Below, one piece after another: positions 10,420 through 21,660 of a DNA stretch of 64,000 nucleotides. A program made the position numbers and the translations under genes. The DNA is from Shinisaurus crocodilurus (lineage: Eukaryota; Chordata; Lepidosauria; Squamata; Shinisauridae), in contig CM037877.1 of NCBI GenBank assembly GCA_021292165.1, positions 31,260,197 to 31,324,196 on the forward strand. Reading direction: 5' to 3'. Position 1 is the stretch's first letter. Every line of letters begins with the position of its first letter. The notes under the pieces are model-generated. The model was not told where the DNA came from. It ran no database searches and worked only from the letters and a program-made list of their open reading frames with translations.

Positions 10420-10520
10420 TGGGTTCTGCTATGATCTACACCCAGACAATAATCATGTGATCTTGGGTAGATCATTTGCAACCTCAGTTCCCTATCTATA
10501 AAATAGGAACAATAGGGTTG
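10420..10520 (+). repeat. MIR-like ancient SINE fragment
   Basis: 'gtgatcttgggtagatcatt', then 'caacctcagttccctatcta' and 'taaaataggaacaatagggt', follows the order of the MIR core. It is strongly diverged. Confidence 0.55.
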
Positions 10521-10770
10521 TCAGGTACCGGCTGAGAAACTGAGGTATGGAAATTTTGAATAATTTGTTCAAATTTCTGGATGAAAACAAATTATAAATA
10601 TACTAACAGATCAGCATACTTTGAAATCTGTGTATCCTGCTAGGATACGGGCAGGCAACTTGTTTTGGTCTGGGGCCAAGATTGCCCCCGGACCAAGCCA
10701 GCAGGCTGGATGACAGCAAGGAGGCATGGCTCCCTCCCCTCCAGTGGGGTTATCTGGACTAGCTCTGCCC

Positions 10771-10772
<2 letters not shown>

Positions 10773-10802
<30 letters not shown>
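10773..10802 (+). repeat. (TC)n microsatellite
   Basis: About 15 uninterrupted TC units. Confidence 0.95.
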
Positions 10803-10805
<3 letters not shown>

Positions 10806-12060
10806 CATGAAGCTCTGTAGAGATGCATGGGTTTTGTTAAATCTGCTCTGTCTGCATTTTGCAGATTGTCAGGCACCTTTCCTTCCATCATCCACTCATT
10901 GATGGAATTGGATTTTTTTTCCATTTCCCAAACTTGCATTTGCATGCACTTGCGCAAATTTGCACTTCTGAAAATGCGCAAACCCCCCCTCCCATGCATA
11001 TTTTCATGCTTTAGCCTATGGGGGGCAATGAGCATTTTCAGTTGGTGGTTTTTTTTAAAAAAAATGTCTATGGCTAAATGTACGTAAAATTCCAGAAAGT
11101 AAAAAAAACCCCACAGTCCACAAGTCTGCAGCATCTGTATGACTCGGGGGAAAGCCGGCCCACTGTGGAATCTGTGGGTCGGATTCATAGAAATCCAAAC
11201 TCATCTGAATCTGTTGTGGATTTCTCTGACATCCCTAGAGTGCTGGAGGATATAGGAAGGAGTCAGTCCAATACTGGTTAGGACAAAGCAGAGTTCCCCC
11301 CCCCCTTATGCGCAGCCTGGTTATTCAAACTGGTTATCTCACCACATGGGTTGCTAAACCCTTGCTAAAAGGCTCTTAAAAAGGAAACAGATTGCCCATA
11401 CAAGGTTTAAAACTAACAAAGATATTTGTAAGTTTTCACTTACAGTCCATATTCATATATGCAGGATGCATATAGGCAGATTAGTCTTTATTGGAGATCA
11501 CTGGCTGGAAGCCAGCCAGCTAAGACCATGATGCGTCCATCTTGGTCGGAGAGAGGAGATAGAGAGGGCTGAGAGCGCTGGCCAGAGTGGCCGGAAGTAG
11601 GGAGGAGGGGTTACAAAGACATGCACCCTGGGATCTTTCAATTAACCCTTTCCTCCCACTTTAATTAGTGGTTACATTACCTTGTTGATTTGAGCAGGCA
11701 ACATTACAATTTCCAACATAGAGCTCTCTGTGCCTCTCTCTGCACAGAGAGAGGGACTTGGCTGGGGCTTGCAGCACTGATTCCTGCAAGCGCTATGCAA
11801 GTCCCAACTGGGGCACGAGTGGCATGGGGACCGGCTCCTACAAGCCCCGACTGAGTCTGCGTAATCCCTTTGTTATCTCTGATTGGATATCTCCCCTGCC
11901 TCATCCCCAAGCCTCCACGCAAGGGGGCAGGGCTTTGGGATGACAGGGGGTGGGCCCGCAGAGAGCGCCCAACCCTTCATGTGATGGATGGGGCACGTCC
12001 ACCGGCTGGACTGGCCCGCAGGCAGGAGGTTGCCCTTCCCTGTGCTAGGAAATGTTAGAA
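10803..12060. other. No firm feature; weak LTR-like signs at 11,290-11,710
   Basis: Around 11,485, 'cagattagtctttattggag' is the reverse complement of an AATAAA-containing segment, and flanking GC-rich DNA could be an LTR on the minus strand. I cannot find paired ends or a TSD. A small hairpin, 'gcctctctctgcacagagag', lies near 11,731. The short frames look non-coding. Confidence 0.25.
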
Positions 12061-12660
12061 GTTATTGTGAAGGATGAGCTCCTTTGGAACTAGTGTTATC
12101 TTTTATATTAATTCTGTTGTATTTTTCAGTCGACAATAGCATCAAACGTGTGCACCACAGAAAATGACACATCCGTTGGCCAATACTTCTGAGGATGGCA
12201 AATTGCTAACAGGAGAGATGCTCCGACTTTATCCCCACCGACCAATGAACTTGATGAGATATACAATCTTTTTTTTTTTTTTTAACTTCTCTCTCTTTTT
12301 TATTTCCTCTCCTTTTTTTATCCTATAGATGAGACTGCTGCTGCAGAAGATACCAAGTAAAGAATAAAGATTTTAATAAAGATTTGGAAAGGGACGGGAA
12401 CTTTATTTATTGTAAAATTGGAAAGGCTTTGCTTGTTTAATTTGATACTCATTCTAAATCAGCTCATCTGTGGACTCAGTGTACATTAGAAGAGAAGCAG
12501 CGGGGGGCAACAGTTATTTGGTGATAATGTATGTTGCCTTGTCATCATGCACTTTAACAATAATTGAGAGCTTATCTGAGAAGGTCAGATTCAAAACTCT
12601 GGTGTTGCGGGCCGAGTAATGGACCGATCCCTTCAATGTTTCTTCGCTGAACTTTGCTGG
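12061..12660 (+). other. Exon-like single-copy segment (candidate terminal exon)
   Basis: A long pyrimidine tract at about 12,271-12,329 ends in 'tcctatag'. After it comes 'atgagactgctgctgcagaa' and then a stop, which would encode ...ETAAAEDTK-stop, followed by two AATAAA-like signals at about 12,363 and 12,375. A second acceptor-like site, 'gtatttttcag', is at about 12,120-12,130. Together this looks like the last exon or two of a split gene, but the coding part is very short and I recognise no protein. Chance similarity to splice signals remains likely. Confidence 0.25.
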
Positions 12661-14219
12661 TCACCTCTTTGACCCGTGACAAGCTTTCACCTTTGCATTC
12701 ATTACAAAGTCAAGCCTCTCTGGATTCCTTCAGCTGCTGGGAGAACATTATATCCTTTGCTTTTGTTATTTATTGGCTTTTATCTTGATATTTCCCTGCG
12801 CACAGAATCGAGTGCATTCAGCAGAGCTTTTCTTCTTTCTCGTCGCAGTGGCCTCCTGCACCGAACTGGAAGTTGTTTTTTTGAAAAACACTTAGGATTC
12901 AAGCTCCTTCTGAAACTCTTGGGGAGTTTCAGCTTAGACTGTAGCCTTAGACTGCAGCATGGCCTGGCTATGCTGGCTGGGAATAACAGGAATTGCAGTA
13001 GTCCAACATGTCGGGAGGGCATCCAGTTGGGGAAGGCCGGTTTAGAGACTCCCTGCCTCATCTGTGTCAGAGACATCTGTGGAGCTTTCCATAGGTGTAC
13101 CGGAGGCTGCCTGGCAGTACTTGCTTCAGGTTTTTGAGGGCACTTGGGCAAGATGCCCTCTGTGGGCTCCCTCCCTCAGTGAGTCTACCTTCTCACCACC
13201 ACGGTCACCAGCTGCTCTTGCTCCTCATCCTCTTTTTTGTCATTGCTACCACTTGCTTGCTTGACAGGCAGAGAGAGTGAATAAGGAGGCAGTGGTATCT
13301 TCTGCTCTTCTTTCTCACCAACACTGTTGTCTGGGCCAGAGCCCAGAGAAGCAGGTGAACAAGCCGACTGCAGTGGTGAGGAGGAGAGCCAACTCCAGGG
13401 GGATGTTGTCAGTGGACTCTACTGGAGTGTGGGCCCTTGGCAGCTGCCCAACCATGCCTACCCTTTACGTTGTACCTGCTGCCAGGACAGATGTGCCCCC
13501 CCAACTAGTGGAGCTCCTCTGTAGATGCGCCTGTGCTTCATTTTAACCCCTTTGAGCCGGTGGATGTGGGGGTTAAGATTGCTCTGCTAGTTTATCACTG
13601 ATTATGGACAGGGATGATTAGGGTTTAGAAAACTGTTGAGCAAAATTAAAGTTAGCTAAATTAGTAGTTTGACCGTTTTCTAAAGCCCTCATACTGGGAG
13701 AGGGAAGGTAACAGATGACCAGCTTCTATAACAGATGGTCATTATTTATGTTCTTGAATAATCCATTTCATGAATACACAACAACAACAAAAGTTTTGTT
13801 ACTTTGAATAACTGCATTTGTATTTAATTATGTTGTCAATTTCAAAATAAATAATATATTCAGTTTGCTCTAGAATCTTTTTTATGTTAATCTTTCTCAT
13901 ATTCTGAGCATTTCACAATTTGAAATTGCTCACCATCTGGAAGATAAAATGTCTTCAGTAGCAGATCTTCAGCATAAATCACAGGGATTTAATTATTGTA
14001 TGTAACTCTCCTATTAAGGTTACTGGTAGCAGAGTAGTGGGATCCATCTAAGAAAACCTGGCTATTTTTTTTTTTCCTTCCTAGTGAATCCTTTCAAATC
14101 CAAATATAAAATTTGCAAATTATTCTTAGACTTAGTTTTTAAGGGAAACTCCAGACTGTCGGATGTATTACATGTTTTCTCACACATTTCTATTAGTTCT
14201 TTCTTTATTACATTTTTAT
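12661..14219. other. No recognised feature
   Basis: About 1.5 kb. The 153-residue frame at 12,676-13,137 has no domain or composition typical of a conserved protein and overlaps a 123-residue frame on the other strand. I leave it uncalled. The DNA near 13,740-14,080 is AT-rich and shows no repeat. Confidence 0.4.
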
Positions 14220-14603
14220 ACCATCTGTGGGGAATCACCCTAGATGGTACCCTTTACTCTAGTGCAATCCCACTGCTATAGCCACCAACTGTGTAAGGTC
14301 ACCCCTTCTCGCTGGGACAATCCCACTGCTATTCAAACCAAAACGGAGAAACCCCATGTCAGGTTATCCCACCATTCACTTCTGCTGCCACCACGGGGTA
14401 CAATCCTATGGATTGCTCCCTCAATGATTGTAAGCCCCCAGACTCAGAAGCTTACAATCATCCTATGCAGGGTGGGGCATTCACATCCTTCTTCCATTGA
14501 TCTCAGGGTGGCATATATGGCTGTGTGGGTTACCTCAGTTTATCCTCCTAATAACCCTGTGAGGTAGGTCAGGCTCAGACAGTAGCTTCCCTGTGGTCAC
14601 CCC

Positions 14604-14646
<43 letters not shown>

Positions 14647-14660
14647 TCCATTTCTATACC
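14220..14660 (-). repeat. Degenerate tRNA-SINE/MIR-like copy with (ATT)n
   Basis: 'cctcctaataaccctgtgag' followed by 'gtaggtcaggctcagaca' is the minus-strand core of the Sauria/MIR-like SINE. It runs directly into an (ATT)n microsatellite at about 14,604-14,646. The part before it (14,220-14,530) is too degraded to place. Confidence 0.45.
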
Positions 14661-15097
14661 GCCCAATGGGATGTGAACCCAGCTAAAGTCCGACATGTAA
14701 CCATCACCACCCTTGGCCCGCTCACTCTTTTAGGATCGTCAGTTGACTCTAATAAAGCAGATCCTGTGCTACATACGGCTGCTGTGTCTGTGTCTGACTA
14801 TGGACTCTCCTTGGGGGTAGAGGCTATGGTGGTCTCTCACGATGAGCTCCTGCACTTCAAAACTGACCAGTACACCACAGTCTGTGACATTGCTGCAACA
14901 TCACCCAGGGTGCCTGTAAGTGTTCAAGGATGCGATGTGTCCAGCAGTGTGCTCTTTTTTTTGTCTTGCCATCTGCCATGCTGTTCTGTGCAAAGTATCC
15001 TTTCTCCATGGTTCCCACCACTGGTCTAGAATTCTAACTTGTGTGCTCTATGTGTGCATTAGGTGAGGCCAGACTGACATGCTGCATGCCCTATTGT

Positions 15098-15269
15098 CAG
15101 GGCCGGTGCACTGTGCTACCATTAGGCCAACTAGGCAGCTGCCTAGGGCGCAGGGCTAAAGGGGCGCCAGAAACGCCTTGAAAAAAAAATACAGCGCTCT
15201 CAAGTGGGAAGGGGGGGCGCTAAATATCTGATCTTGCCTAGGGCACCAAACTGCCTTGCACCGGTCCTG
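15098..15269 (-). mobile_element. hAT-type MITE, family A copy 2
   Basis: The element starts 'cagggccggtgc' and ends 'gcaccggtcctg'. It is flanked by the exact 8-bp duplication cctattgt at 15,090-15,097 and 15,270-15,277. It is reversed relative to copy 1 and shares its inner blocks ('taggccaactaggc', 'gatcttgcctagggcac'). It is 172 bp and has no coding capacity. Confidence 0.92.
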
Positions 15270-15690
15270 CCTATTGTCTGTGTCATAGCCTCCCTGTTGG
15301 GTGTTTATATAGGTGTGTTAGTGTGCTGGTGGTTTCAGGGTTACAACATATTCTATACTGCATCATAGTGATATTGAGTGAAACGGAAAGAATTTTCCTC
15401 ATGCTAGCTCTGTCAACAGCTTAAAGGTCTGCACTGCAGTCGTCGGAGATAGGTTTGGGATCTGAAGAGTAACAGGATTTGGTGTACGGCCACTGCACTC
15501 CTATCCTGCCCAGGTCCTGTATATGCCTCTATCCTATTTTGTCTACTATGCCAGCCATGTTACAGCAGTGTAGCAGATACAGATATTGTGTTCTGTCAGG
15601 GTATCTGTACAGTTGAGCCAGCATGCTCCCAATGGTGGTGGCATAACTCAGTTCTGCCAACATAGTGGGGTTTCCCACCATATCCAAAAG

Positions 15691-15983
15691 CAGGGATGGG
15701 CAGCATGTGGCCCTAGTGCTGCATGCATGCTGCCCTCAGATGATTTTCATGTGGCCCTCTGAAAGTTATCAGTTCAACCTCTGTCAAGAGTGATCTCTCC
15801 CTTCCCTGGCAGCCCAGGGGACAGAAAGGGGGGGGGAGAGAAGTGGGGTGGAAGAAATGGAAAAGGGGTGGTCCACTAATGTTTGGCCCTGGCCCTGGTC
15901 TTGCCCTCTGCTGACATATGGCCCCCAACAGATTACCCATAAAGGAATGCAGCCCTCAACAGAAGAAAGGTTGTCCACCCCTG
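15691..15983. mobile_element. Probable hAT-type non-autonomous element
   Basis: The left end 'cagggatgggcagcatgtgg' and right end 'aggttgtccacccctg' are inverted relative to each other. The body contains two 'gtggccc'-type blocks seen in related reptile elements. The flanking 8-mers (tccaaaag, tcctatat) do not match, so the boundaries are provisional. Confidence 0.5.
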
Positions 15984-16120
15984 TCCTATATAGCCCTTCA
16001 GCTGAAATATATTGAGTATAGGATTGTGGCCTAAATGTCTGAGGTTTGATGCTGGCATTTTACCTTACCTTATTGCTCTGTTGTGTCTTGTTTTATTGCG
16101 TTTTTAAAAATGATTCACTG

Positions 16121-16215
16121 TTTTAAAACTGATTTTATTATTTTATTGTACACCTCTCTGAGAGCATTGCTGAAGAGTGGTCTATAAATATTTCAAATGA
16201 ATAAAAAATAAATAT
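16121..16215 (+). repeat. L2-like 3' end
   Basis: 'ttgtacacctctctgagagc', then 'gaagagtggtctataaata' and an A-rich tail, is a typical L2-clade terminus. It is diverged. Confidence 0.5.
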
Positions 16216-17834
16216 AACCTATTCCCTTCAAACAGGTTTTTTTTTAAAAAAATAAAAATAAAAATAAAAGAAGAACCTAAAGAGACAAAGTGAAATAGAT
16301 ACAGGACATGGTAGAAATACCACTTGGTGGAAGAGAAAAGAGCAACAATATTTAGAGGAACTGAAAGATCTGGTCATTTGTAAGCGTAAGTTGTTAAACG
16401 GCATACTAAAATTAATGATAAGCACACCACGAAAAAAGAAAAAGAAAGAAGAAAAGAAGAAGAAAAGAGAGTTCTATACATTTAAAAGATTCCCTGCATG
16501 CTTTGAATTAGACGAGAAATTGAGATCAATAACTCTGTGTGTACCCAAGTACCTGAATATTGCTCTGGGAGTAGATTGCTTGGAGTGATTTATTACATTC
16601 GTTTGAATTTAATGGGAATAATCGCAGAAGCAGCATTGCCAAGACAGCCCATCAGGAAACGACAAAATATCTGTTCTCATTTTATAAAAGAGCCCAAGAT
16701 AAATTCTTTTGTAATAATATATAAACTGCTATTCAAAAAGCCATTTTATAAGGCAGCATTTACCTGTCGGGATATTTCTACTTCTCCAGAAAGGAGACGG
16801 TTGACAGGAATATACATCTTGCTGAATAGATGATTAGCACATTACTTCACGCCATCACGTATGGTAATGACAGCAATCCATCAGTAGAAATTGCCTATGG
16901 TATAAGGAGGCAAAAGGAAACTTTCAGAACTCAGGCCTAATGAGATCAATATTGAATGTGTCCTTGGAACAGCTTTGAGATTATATTTTGGCATTGAATA
17001 TATAATAGAAGCTTATCCTCAGACCGAATCCTGTTGCTTGACAATTTTGTAATGCAGCACCTTGGGTTGGGTTAAAGAGTCCTGGAGTTAGCCTCAGCTT
17101 GTTCATGCTGGCACTGGGATCAAAACTTGACTCCATCTTGGTACCTCATCTATTCCTGCCTCTCAGACAAGCCTTGAAGGAAGAAGGATATATAGCAAAG
17201 CCTGAGAAATTGACATCTTGTTCCCGACCGGGTGGCACACTGAACATTTTATCCAGAGCCAATAATTCTTCATTATTCATTAGAGTGGATTCACTTGCAT
17301 CACATTTGCAATTGGAAGATGCTAGTGCTTTGAGGTCAGCATCAGGGTGTCCTGAAAGGATGTTGTGTGCTGCTACTGGTTTCCAAACATTGCCACTTTC
17401 CCCCCTCCCTTTTAATGGCAAAGACTTCAAGGGAAGGTTCCAGTGTGAAACTGCTGAACTAGAATTAAATCAGCAAAATCAATTCTATTCAATTCAGACT
17501 TAATTGGAACACTGCATTTCTTTCTCGCTACAGACGTCAAGTTAGAGTAGCACATCTAGAAAGGTAATACTATCAGCTGTTGTGAATGGAAACTGCACGG
17601 AAGAGTCTCGCGGCACCTTTAAAGCAAACAGATTTGTTGCATCAGGATCAAGCGGTTCTTATCTTGTATACATTTGGGATTGCATAGAAATTGAATAGAC
17701 TTAATGCTACTCTTACATTTTATTGCCTCAGGTTCCACTGTGTATATATTTTATTCTCTCTCTCTGTCTCCACCCCCCTGCCTCCATGTCTGTGTAGATA
17801 GATAGAAAGAGATTCAGATAGATATATAGTTGGA
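16216..17834. other. Single-copy DNA with A-rich low complexity
   Basis: An A-rich run with G interruptions lies at about 16,431-16,470. No gene is recognisable. The 134-residue frame at 17,099-17,503 overlaps a 94-residue frame on the other strand and shows no family pattern. At 17,598-17,650, 'gagtctcgcggcacctttaa' resembles part of the interspersed repeat described at 17,835. Confidence 0.35.
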
Positions 17835-18045
17835 ATATGCCAACTGAGGACAACACATCTGATGAAGTGGACTAATCCACAGAAGCTTGTGTCACAATAA
17901 ATCTATTTGTCTTTAAAGCTGAAATCCTATACACATGTACTTGGAAGTGCTTCTGAATAGATATGCATGGGATTGACTCTCTTTTTTTTTTTTGTAAGAG
18001 TCAATATGTTTTTGCTGCACCAGACTAACACGACCACCCTTCTGG
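17835..18045 (+). repeat. Reptile interspersed repeat with an inserted ATCCTATAC element
   Basis: 'ctaatccacagaagcttgtg', 'cacaataaatctatttgtct', and later 'tttttgctgcaccagactaa' and 'cacgacc' match a repeat I have seen widely in reptile DNA, though I cannot name its class. In its middle (about 17,917-17,992), where a 'ggtgccac'-type block is expected, lies 'gaaatcctatacacatgtac' and further sequence related to the Harbinger-like MITEs described below, plus a T-run. Confidence 0.45.
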
Positions 18046-18354
18046 AAAATGAATGGTGTTGAACTGTATATTAGGCTTTGCCACAGTTGGCAGAAACTGT
18101 ATTACCTGAGAATACCCACTACTGCTGATAAATAGAGGAATCTGAAGAGAAGTACAAACAATTTTTTAATACACAATCGATCCATCATATTGCTATTTAA
18201 TCTGGGTCATTGATTGGTTTATTCATGCAGTGCCTTGAAAAAAAGGGAATACTAGCATGTCTGGGGACCCGAAGCCTTACTGTAATGAAAATAATAAACA
18301 GATACTTATGAGATACTGGGAGGAAAATTCCTTTTTAAAGGTTATAGCTATTAT

Positions 18355-18626
18355 TTATTTTATTTATTTATTTATTTATTTTATTTTATTTATTATATTT
18401 ATACCCCACCTTTTTTCCTGCAAGGAACCCAAGGCGGCTTACATTATCCTCCTCCTCCTCTCCATGTTATCCTCACAACAACCCTGTGAAGTAGGTTAGG
18501 CTGAGAGTCAGTGACTGGCCCAAAGTCACCCAGTGAGTTTTCATGGCCAAGCGGGGACTAGAACCCGGATCTCCCACGTCCCAGTCCAAGTTCCAACACC
18601 CTAACCACTATGCCACACTGATTTTC
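18355..18626 (-). mobile_element. Sauria-type tRNA SINE, full-length or nearly so
   Basis: Read on the minus strand, it has the A-box region ('gtggcatagtggttagggtg'), a B-box-like 'gggttctagtcc', the core 'cactgggtgactttgggcc', 'cacagggttgttgtgaggat' in slightly altered form, and the tail 'aaggtggggtataaata'. The Pol III promoter boxes and fixed core identify the squamate tRNA-derived SINE. It is a retroposed copy, not a tRNA gene. Confidence 0.88.
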
Positions 18627-18650
18627 CCCCTGATCTTCATAGAGAAATAC

Positions 18651-18747
18651 ATGTTGTTGTTGTTGTTGTTGTTGTTGTTGTCGTCGTCGTTGTTGTTGTT
18701 GTCGTCGTCGTCGTCGTCCTCCTCCTCCTCCTCCTCGTCCTCCTCCA
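18651..18747 (+). repeat. Compound triplet repeat (TTG)n-(TCG)n-(TCC)n
   Basis: An almost uninterrupted 97-bp trinucleotide array. It begins as TTG/GTT, moves through TCG blocks, and ends as TCC with one TCG. Neighbouring units differ by one base. The long frames across it are an effect of the repeat. Confidence 0.95.
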
Positions 18748-18767
18748 ATCAGTGTACATGATGCCTC

Positions 18768-18857
18768 ACAGTGTAATCTCATACATATCTACTCAGAGGT
18801 AAGCCCCATTGAGTGCAAAGCAACCTTCACCTGAGTGTGTATAGGATTGCCACCATA
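18768..18857. mobile_element. Harbinger-like MITE remnant (ATCCTATAC type)
   Basis: 'tctactcagaggtaagcccc' and 'attgag' on the left and 'gtgtgtataggattgc' on the right match the short element at 40,318. It is diverged and the terminal TSD is lost. Confidence 0.55.
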
Positions 18858-19177
18858 GAGAGTTATAGGCCTCCTAAATGCTCAGGAAGGGTGGTACTGC
18901 AGCCTAGATGGTATCCTTGAAGCCCAGAGCTCAGTCTACCTGGTTTGCCATAAAACCAGAAAAGTTTACATGTTCTAGCCACATGGGCAGGGGCTGCTTG
19001 AGTGGGTCCTGACCACAAAATTAGTGTCCCACCAGATCCCATGCTGGCCTTTGTCTATAGAAATGGAGATTTAGTCATACGTCTGAAAGAGAGACTGACA
19101 GAAGGCACTTATTCAGTGTAGCCCACTACCAAGTTTAAATAAAGAGACAATCTAGCTGTGACCTGCTCTGCGTTTGC

Positions 19178-19654
19178 CCTGGTTTACACATAATGCTAAC
19201 CCATGGTTTGTGGAATAATGCCAACCCATTGGGATGTTGAATTCTGGGTTTTCATGATGTATGGATGTGGCCGTGCTAACAAACCATGGTTTGTTAACCA
19301 TGAACAACCCAGAAAGAGAACCTATGGTTTGTTGTTGGGTAATGAACTCTGGATTGTTTAAAAGATGGTTTATTGTTACATGCAAACCCAGAACTGTGGG
19401 TTGTTTCACCAGGCTACAGAAGCAGCAGGCAAGAGTGGTAAAAAAAAACCTCCACCCATTCCACATGCTAGTGCTACAGCACCACAAAGGCATTTGGGAT
19501 AAGAGAGGGAGTGGGCAAAGGAGGAGGGAAACACACAACCCAGGGATTGATGAAACAAACCACAGTTTGTTCAATCATCTGCCAGATAAACCCTGGGTAA
19601 GGCAACAAACCATGAGTTAAATAAACCATGGGTTAGTGTTATATGCGAACCAGG
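19178..19654. mobile_element. AACCCATGG inverted-repeat element
   Basis: The left end 'cctggtttacacataatgct' and right end 'gcgaaccagg' form terminal inverted repeats of about 28 bp when extended through 'aacccatgg'. The interior has many 'aaaccatggtttgtt' and 'ggttgttt' units in both orientations. The frames of 119 and 140 residues across it follow from the repeat structure. Related elements are at 46,578 and probably 62,270. I see no convincing TSD. Confidence 0.65.
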
Positions 19655-20621
19655 CCTCTGGCTGGCTCATTTCCTCCTAGCCTGGGAGTGCTGGGCACTG
19701 GCTGGTGCTACCAACAAAGGCTGCTCCTGCTGCTGAAGGTGCCAAGAGACCATCAACGTGGGGTCCTCAATAGGGGTTTCTGCTGGGGTTAAGCTTTAGT
19801 TTGGGATAAGATTTAATATTTTTGCTGCTGTTTGGATTACGTTTGGCACTTCTGTTGTCAGTATGAATTATTAGTGGATTGTTTGATCTTAGTGTGTATT
19901 TATTAAAATGAGATGTTTTGATAAGCCTCTTAATATTTGCATGATGGCTTAAAATTTTGCTGTTTATATGTCTTGTTCTTTGTGAATTAGTCTGAAACGT
20001 TGCTATATTTTATTATGCAAACTCTTCTGAAGTTATTGTGAGCATTTTGAGTGTGGCTCACCACAGGAAAGCAGCATACAAATGACAAAAAAATATACCA
20101 GTATAGCTCGTAGATGAAACAGAATCCTACCCCTCTTCCACTTTCTCAGCCGATGTATTACTTTAATCCACAATACAAGTGGCAGCTGTTACGTAATTAG
20201 TACTGAAATATTTATAGGGTGTTTTTGTTGTTGTTCATTTATTTTCAGATTATTTAGAAATACAAAGGAAGTCCAAATAACATGAACAATCAACAATAAT
20301 TTTCTGCTCCAAACTAGCTGGTATGAAATTTGCTTTCACTCTTAAGAATTAGAATTTTAATATTTAATCATAGTAGGTTGCCATTAGTGATAGTATCCAG
20401 CTGTGCATTCCTATGAGCACAAATGCTTGGAATGGCATTAGCTTCACCTGCAGATTTTTAATCACTTACCCCATTTTAATACAGAGTCAGGATGTTTTGA
20501 GTGCATTTTGTCAGTGAGAATATTTAACAGCGTCTGTGTGCAGATAATTTCTTAGCGGTGAAGGAATCTGATCAGAGAATGATGAGTGGAGGAGGGAGTG
20601 GAACTTGCCTGACCACCATGA
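19655..20621. other. Mostly single-copy DNA; L2-like 3' end near 20,000-20,090
   Basis: The only recognisable part is 'gagtgtggctcaccacagg' and 'aaagcagcatacaaatgac' near 20,048-20,085, which resembles an old L2-group terminus. The rest shows no feature. Confidence 0.35.
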
Positions 20622-20812
20622 CCTAGGGTGGCCATGTGTCCTCTTATACTGGACAGTCTTCTGTTTGAAGTGCTGCCAGAGGACTGTCCTCTGTTTGAAG
20701 GTCTGTCCAGTGCCAGTCCAAGTCCAGTATAAAGACAAAGAACCATCAGACAGAAGAGCTGGGCCTTGAAGTTGCCCATCAACAGCACCTGGACAGCAGA
20801 TTGAACAAAAGC
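20622..20812. mobile_element. GGGTGGCCATGTGTCC element, partial copy
   Basis: 'ctagggtggccatgtgtcct', then 'ggactgtcctctgtttgaa', 'ccagtccaagtccagtataa' and 'gggccttgaagttgccca', runs parallel to 24,978-25,110. It is a left-end fragment of the element described there. Confidence 0.6.
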
Positions 20813-20838
20813 ACGCAGGTCTCCTGGTCACATGATAC

Positions 20839-20974
20839 CAGAGCTCTCCAACCTTGGATCCCCAGATGTTGCTGGCCTACAGCTCCCAGCATACCCAGCC
20901 AGCATGGCTAATGGCAAGGGATTCTGGGAGCTGTAGGCCAGCAACATCTGGGGACCCAAGGTTGGAGAGCCCTG
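20839..20974. mobile_element. Hairpin MITE, hAT-type
   Basis: The left arm 'cagagctctccaaccttgg' pairs with the right arm 'ccaaggttggagagccctg'. Inside are 'ctacagctcccagcatacc' (20,877-20,895) and its partner 'attctgggagctgtag'. The flanks catgatac and cattatat match at 6 of 8 positions, so this is an older hAT insertion. It is 136 bp and close in sequence to the palindrome at 24,004. Confidence 0.8.
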
Positions 20975-21168
20975 CATTATATGCTAGTCTTCCACACTGT
21001 GGTGAGATGTACTGTAATTCTATGTAAATACTACTACTACTACTACTAATTTCTAAGTGTGCATCTATATGATTAAATCAGCATATGCAAATGTTATGCA
21101 AATCACTGTCCTCTTTTTTGGTGATGCATTTCCTCTTCTTTGGCGATTCATAACCTCCAACACTTCAT

Positions 21169-21417
21169 AGCCAGTGTGGCGTAGTGGTGAGAGTGTTGGA
21201 CTGGGACTTGGGAGATCCAGGTTCTAGTCCCCGCTCAGCCATGAAACTCACTGGGTGACTTTGGGCCAGTCACTGACTCCCAGCCTCACCTACCTCACAG
21301 GATTGTTGTGAGGATAAAATGGAGAGGAGAAGGAGGAGGGCCATGCAAGCCACCTTGGGTTCCTTGCATGAGGAAAAAAGGCAGAATATAAATGTAAAAA
21401 TAAAAATAATAAAAGAA
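21169..21417 (+). mobile_element. Sauria-type tRNA SINE, full length
   Basis: The A box 'gtggcgtagtggtgag' and B box 'ggttctagtcc' (about 21,221) are followed by the core 'cactgggtgactttgggcc', 'cacaggattgttgtgaggat' and the tail 'ccttgggttccttgcatgag', ending 'gcagaatataaatg' and A-rich. All parts are present in order, so this is a good reference copy for the window. Confidence 0.93.
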
Positions 21418-21529
21418 ATGGATGACAATAGCAGTATGCTAGCAACTCCTGTTCTTGAAGCAAGGATTATTGGCCCAGGCACCCAATCATCCTGAAAGCT
21501 CTACTCAGTCTGCCGTTTGCTGTTGTTGC

Positions 21530-21660
21530 TGCTGTTTATGATGATGCCATCAGTGTGCACGGTGCTTCAGTAAGTACAAGAGGACAGGTCCCTGCCCCAA
21601 GGAGATTACAATCTAAAATAGGACACAGGGGAAACAGAGGAAGGAAAGGAAAGTGCTGGC
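21530..21660 (-). repeat. Old L2/MIR-group fragment
   Basis: 'gtgcacggtgcttcagtaag', then 'acaggtccctgccccaagga' and 'gattacaatctaaaatagg', is the minus-strand 3' region of an L2-group repeat. It is diverged. Confidence 0.5.

Noticed and set aside
12676..13137. 153-residue frame as a host gene exon
   Set aside because: No domain, no supporting splice sites at its ends, and an overlapping 123-residue frame on the other strand.
18543..18782. Serine-rich or glutamine/arginine-rich small proteins
   Set aside because: They are translations of the TTG/TCG/TCC triplet array.
21169..21417. tRNA gene
   Set aside because: The A and B boxes are present, but there is no cloverleaf with an acceptor stem, and the sequence runs into the Sauria SINE core and tail.
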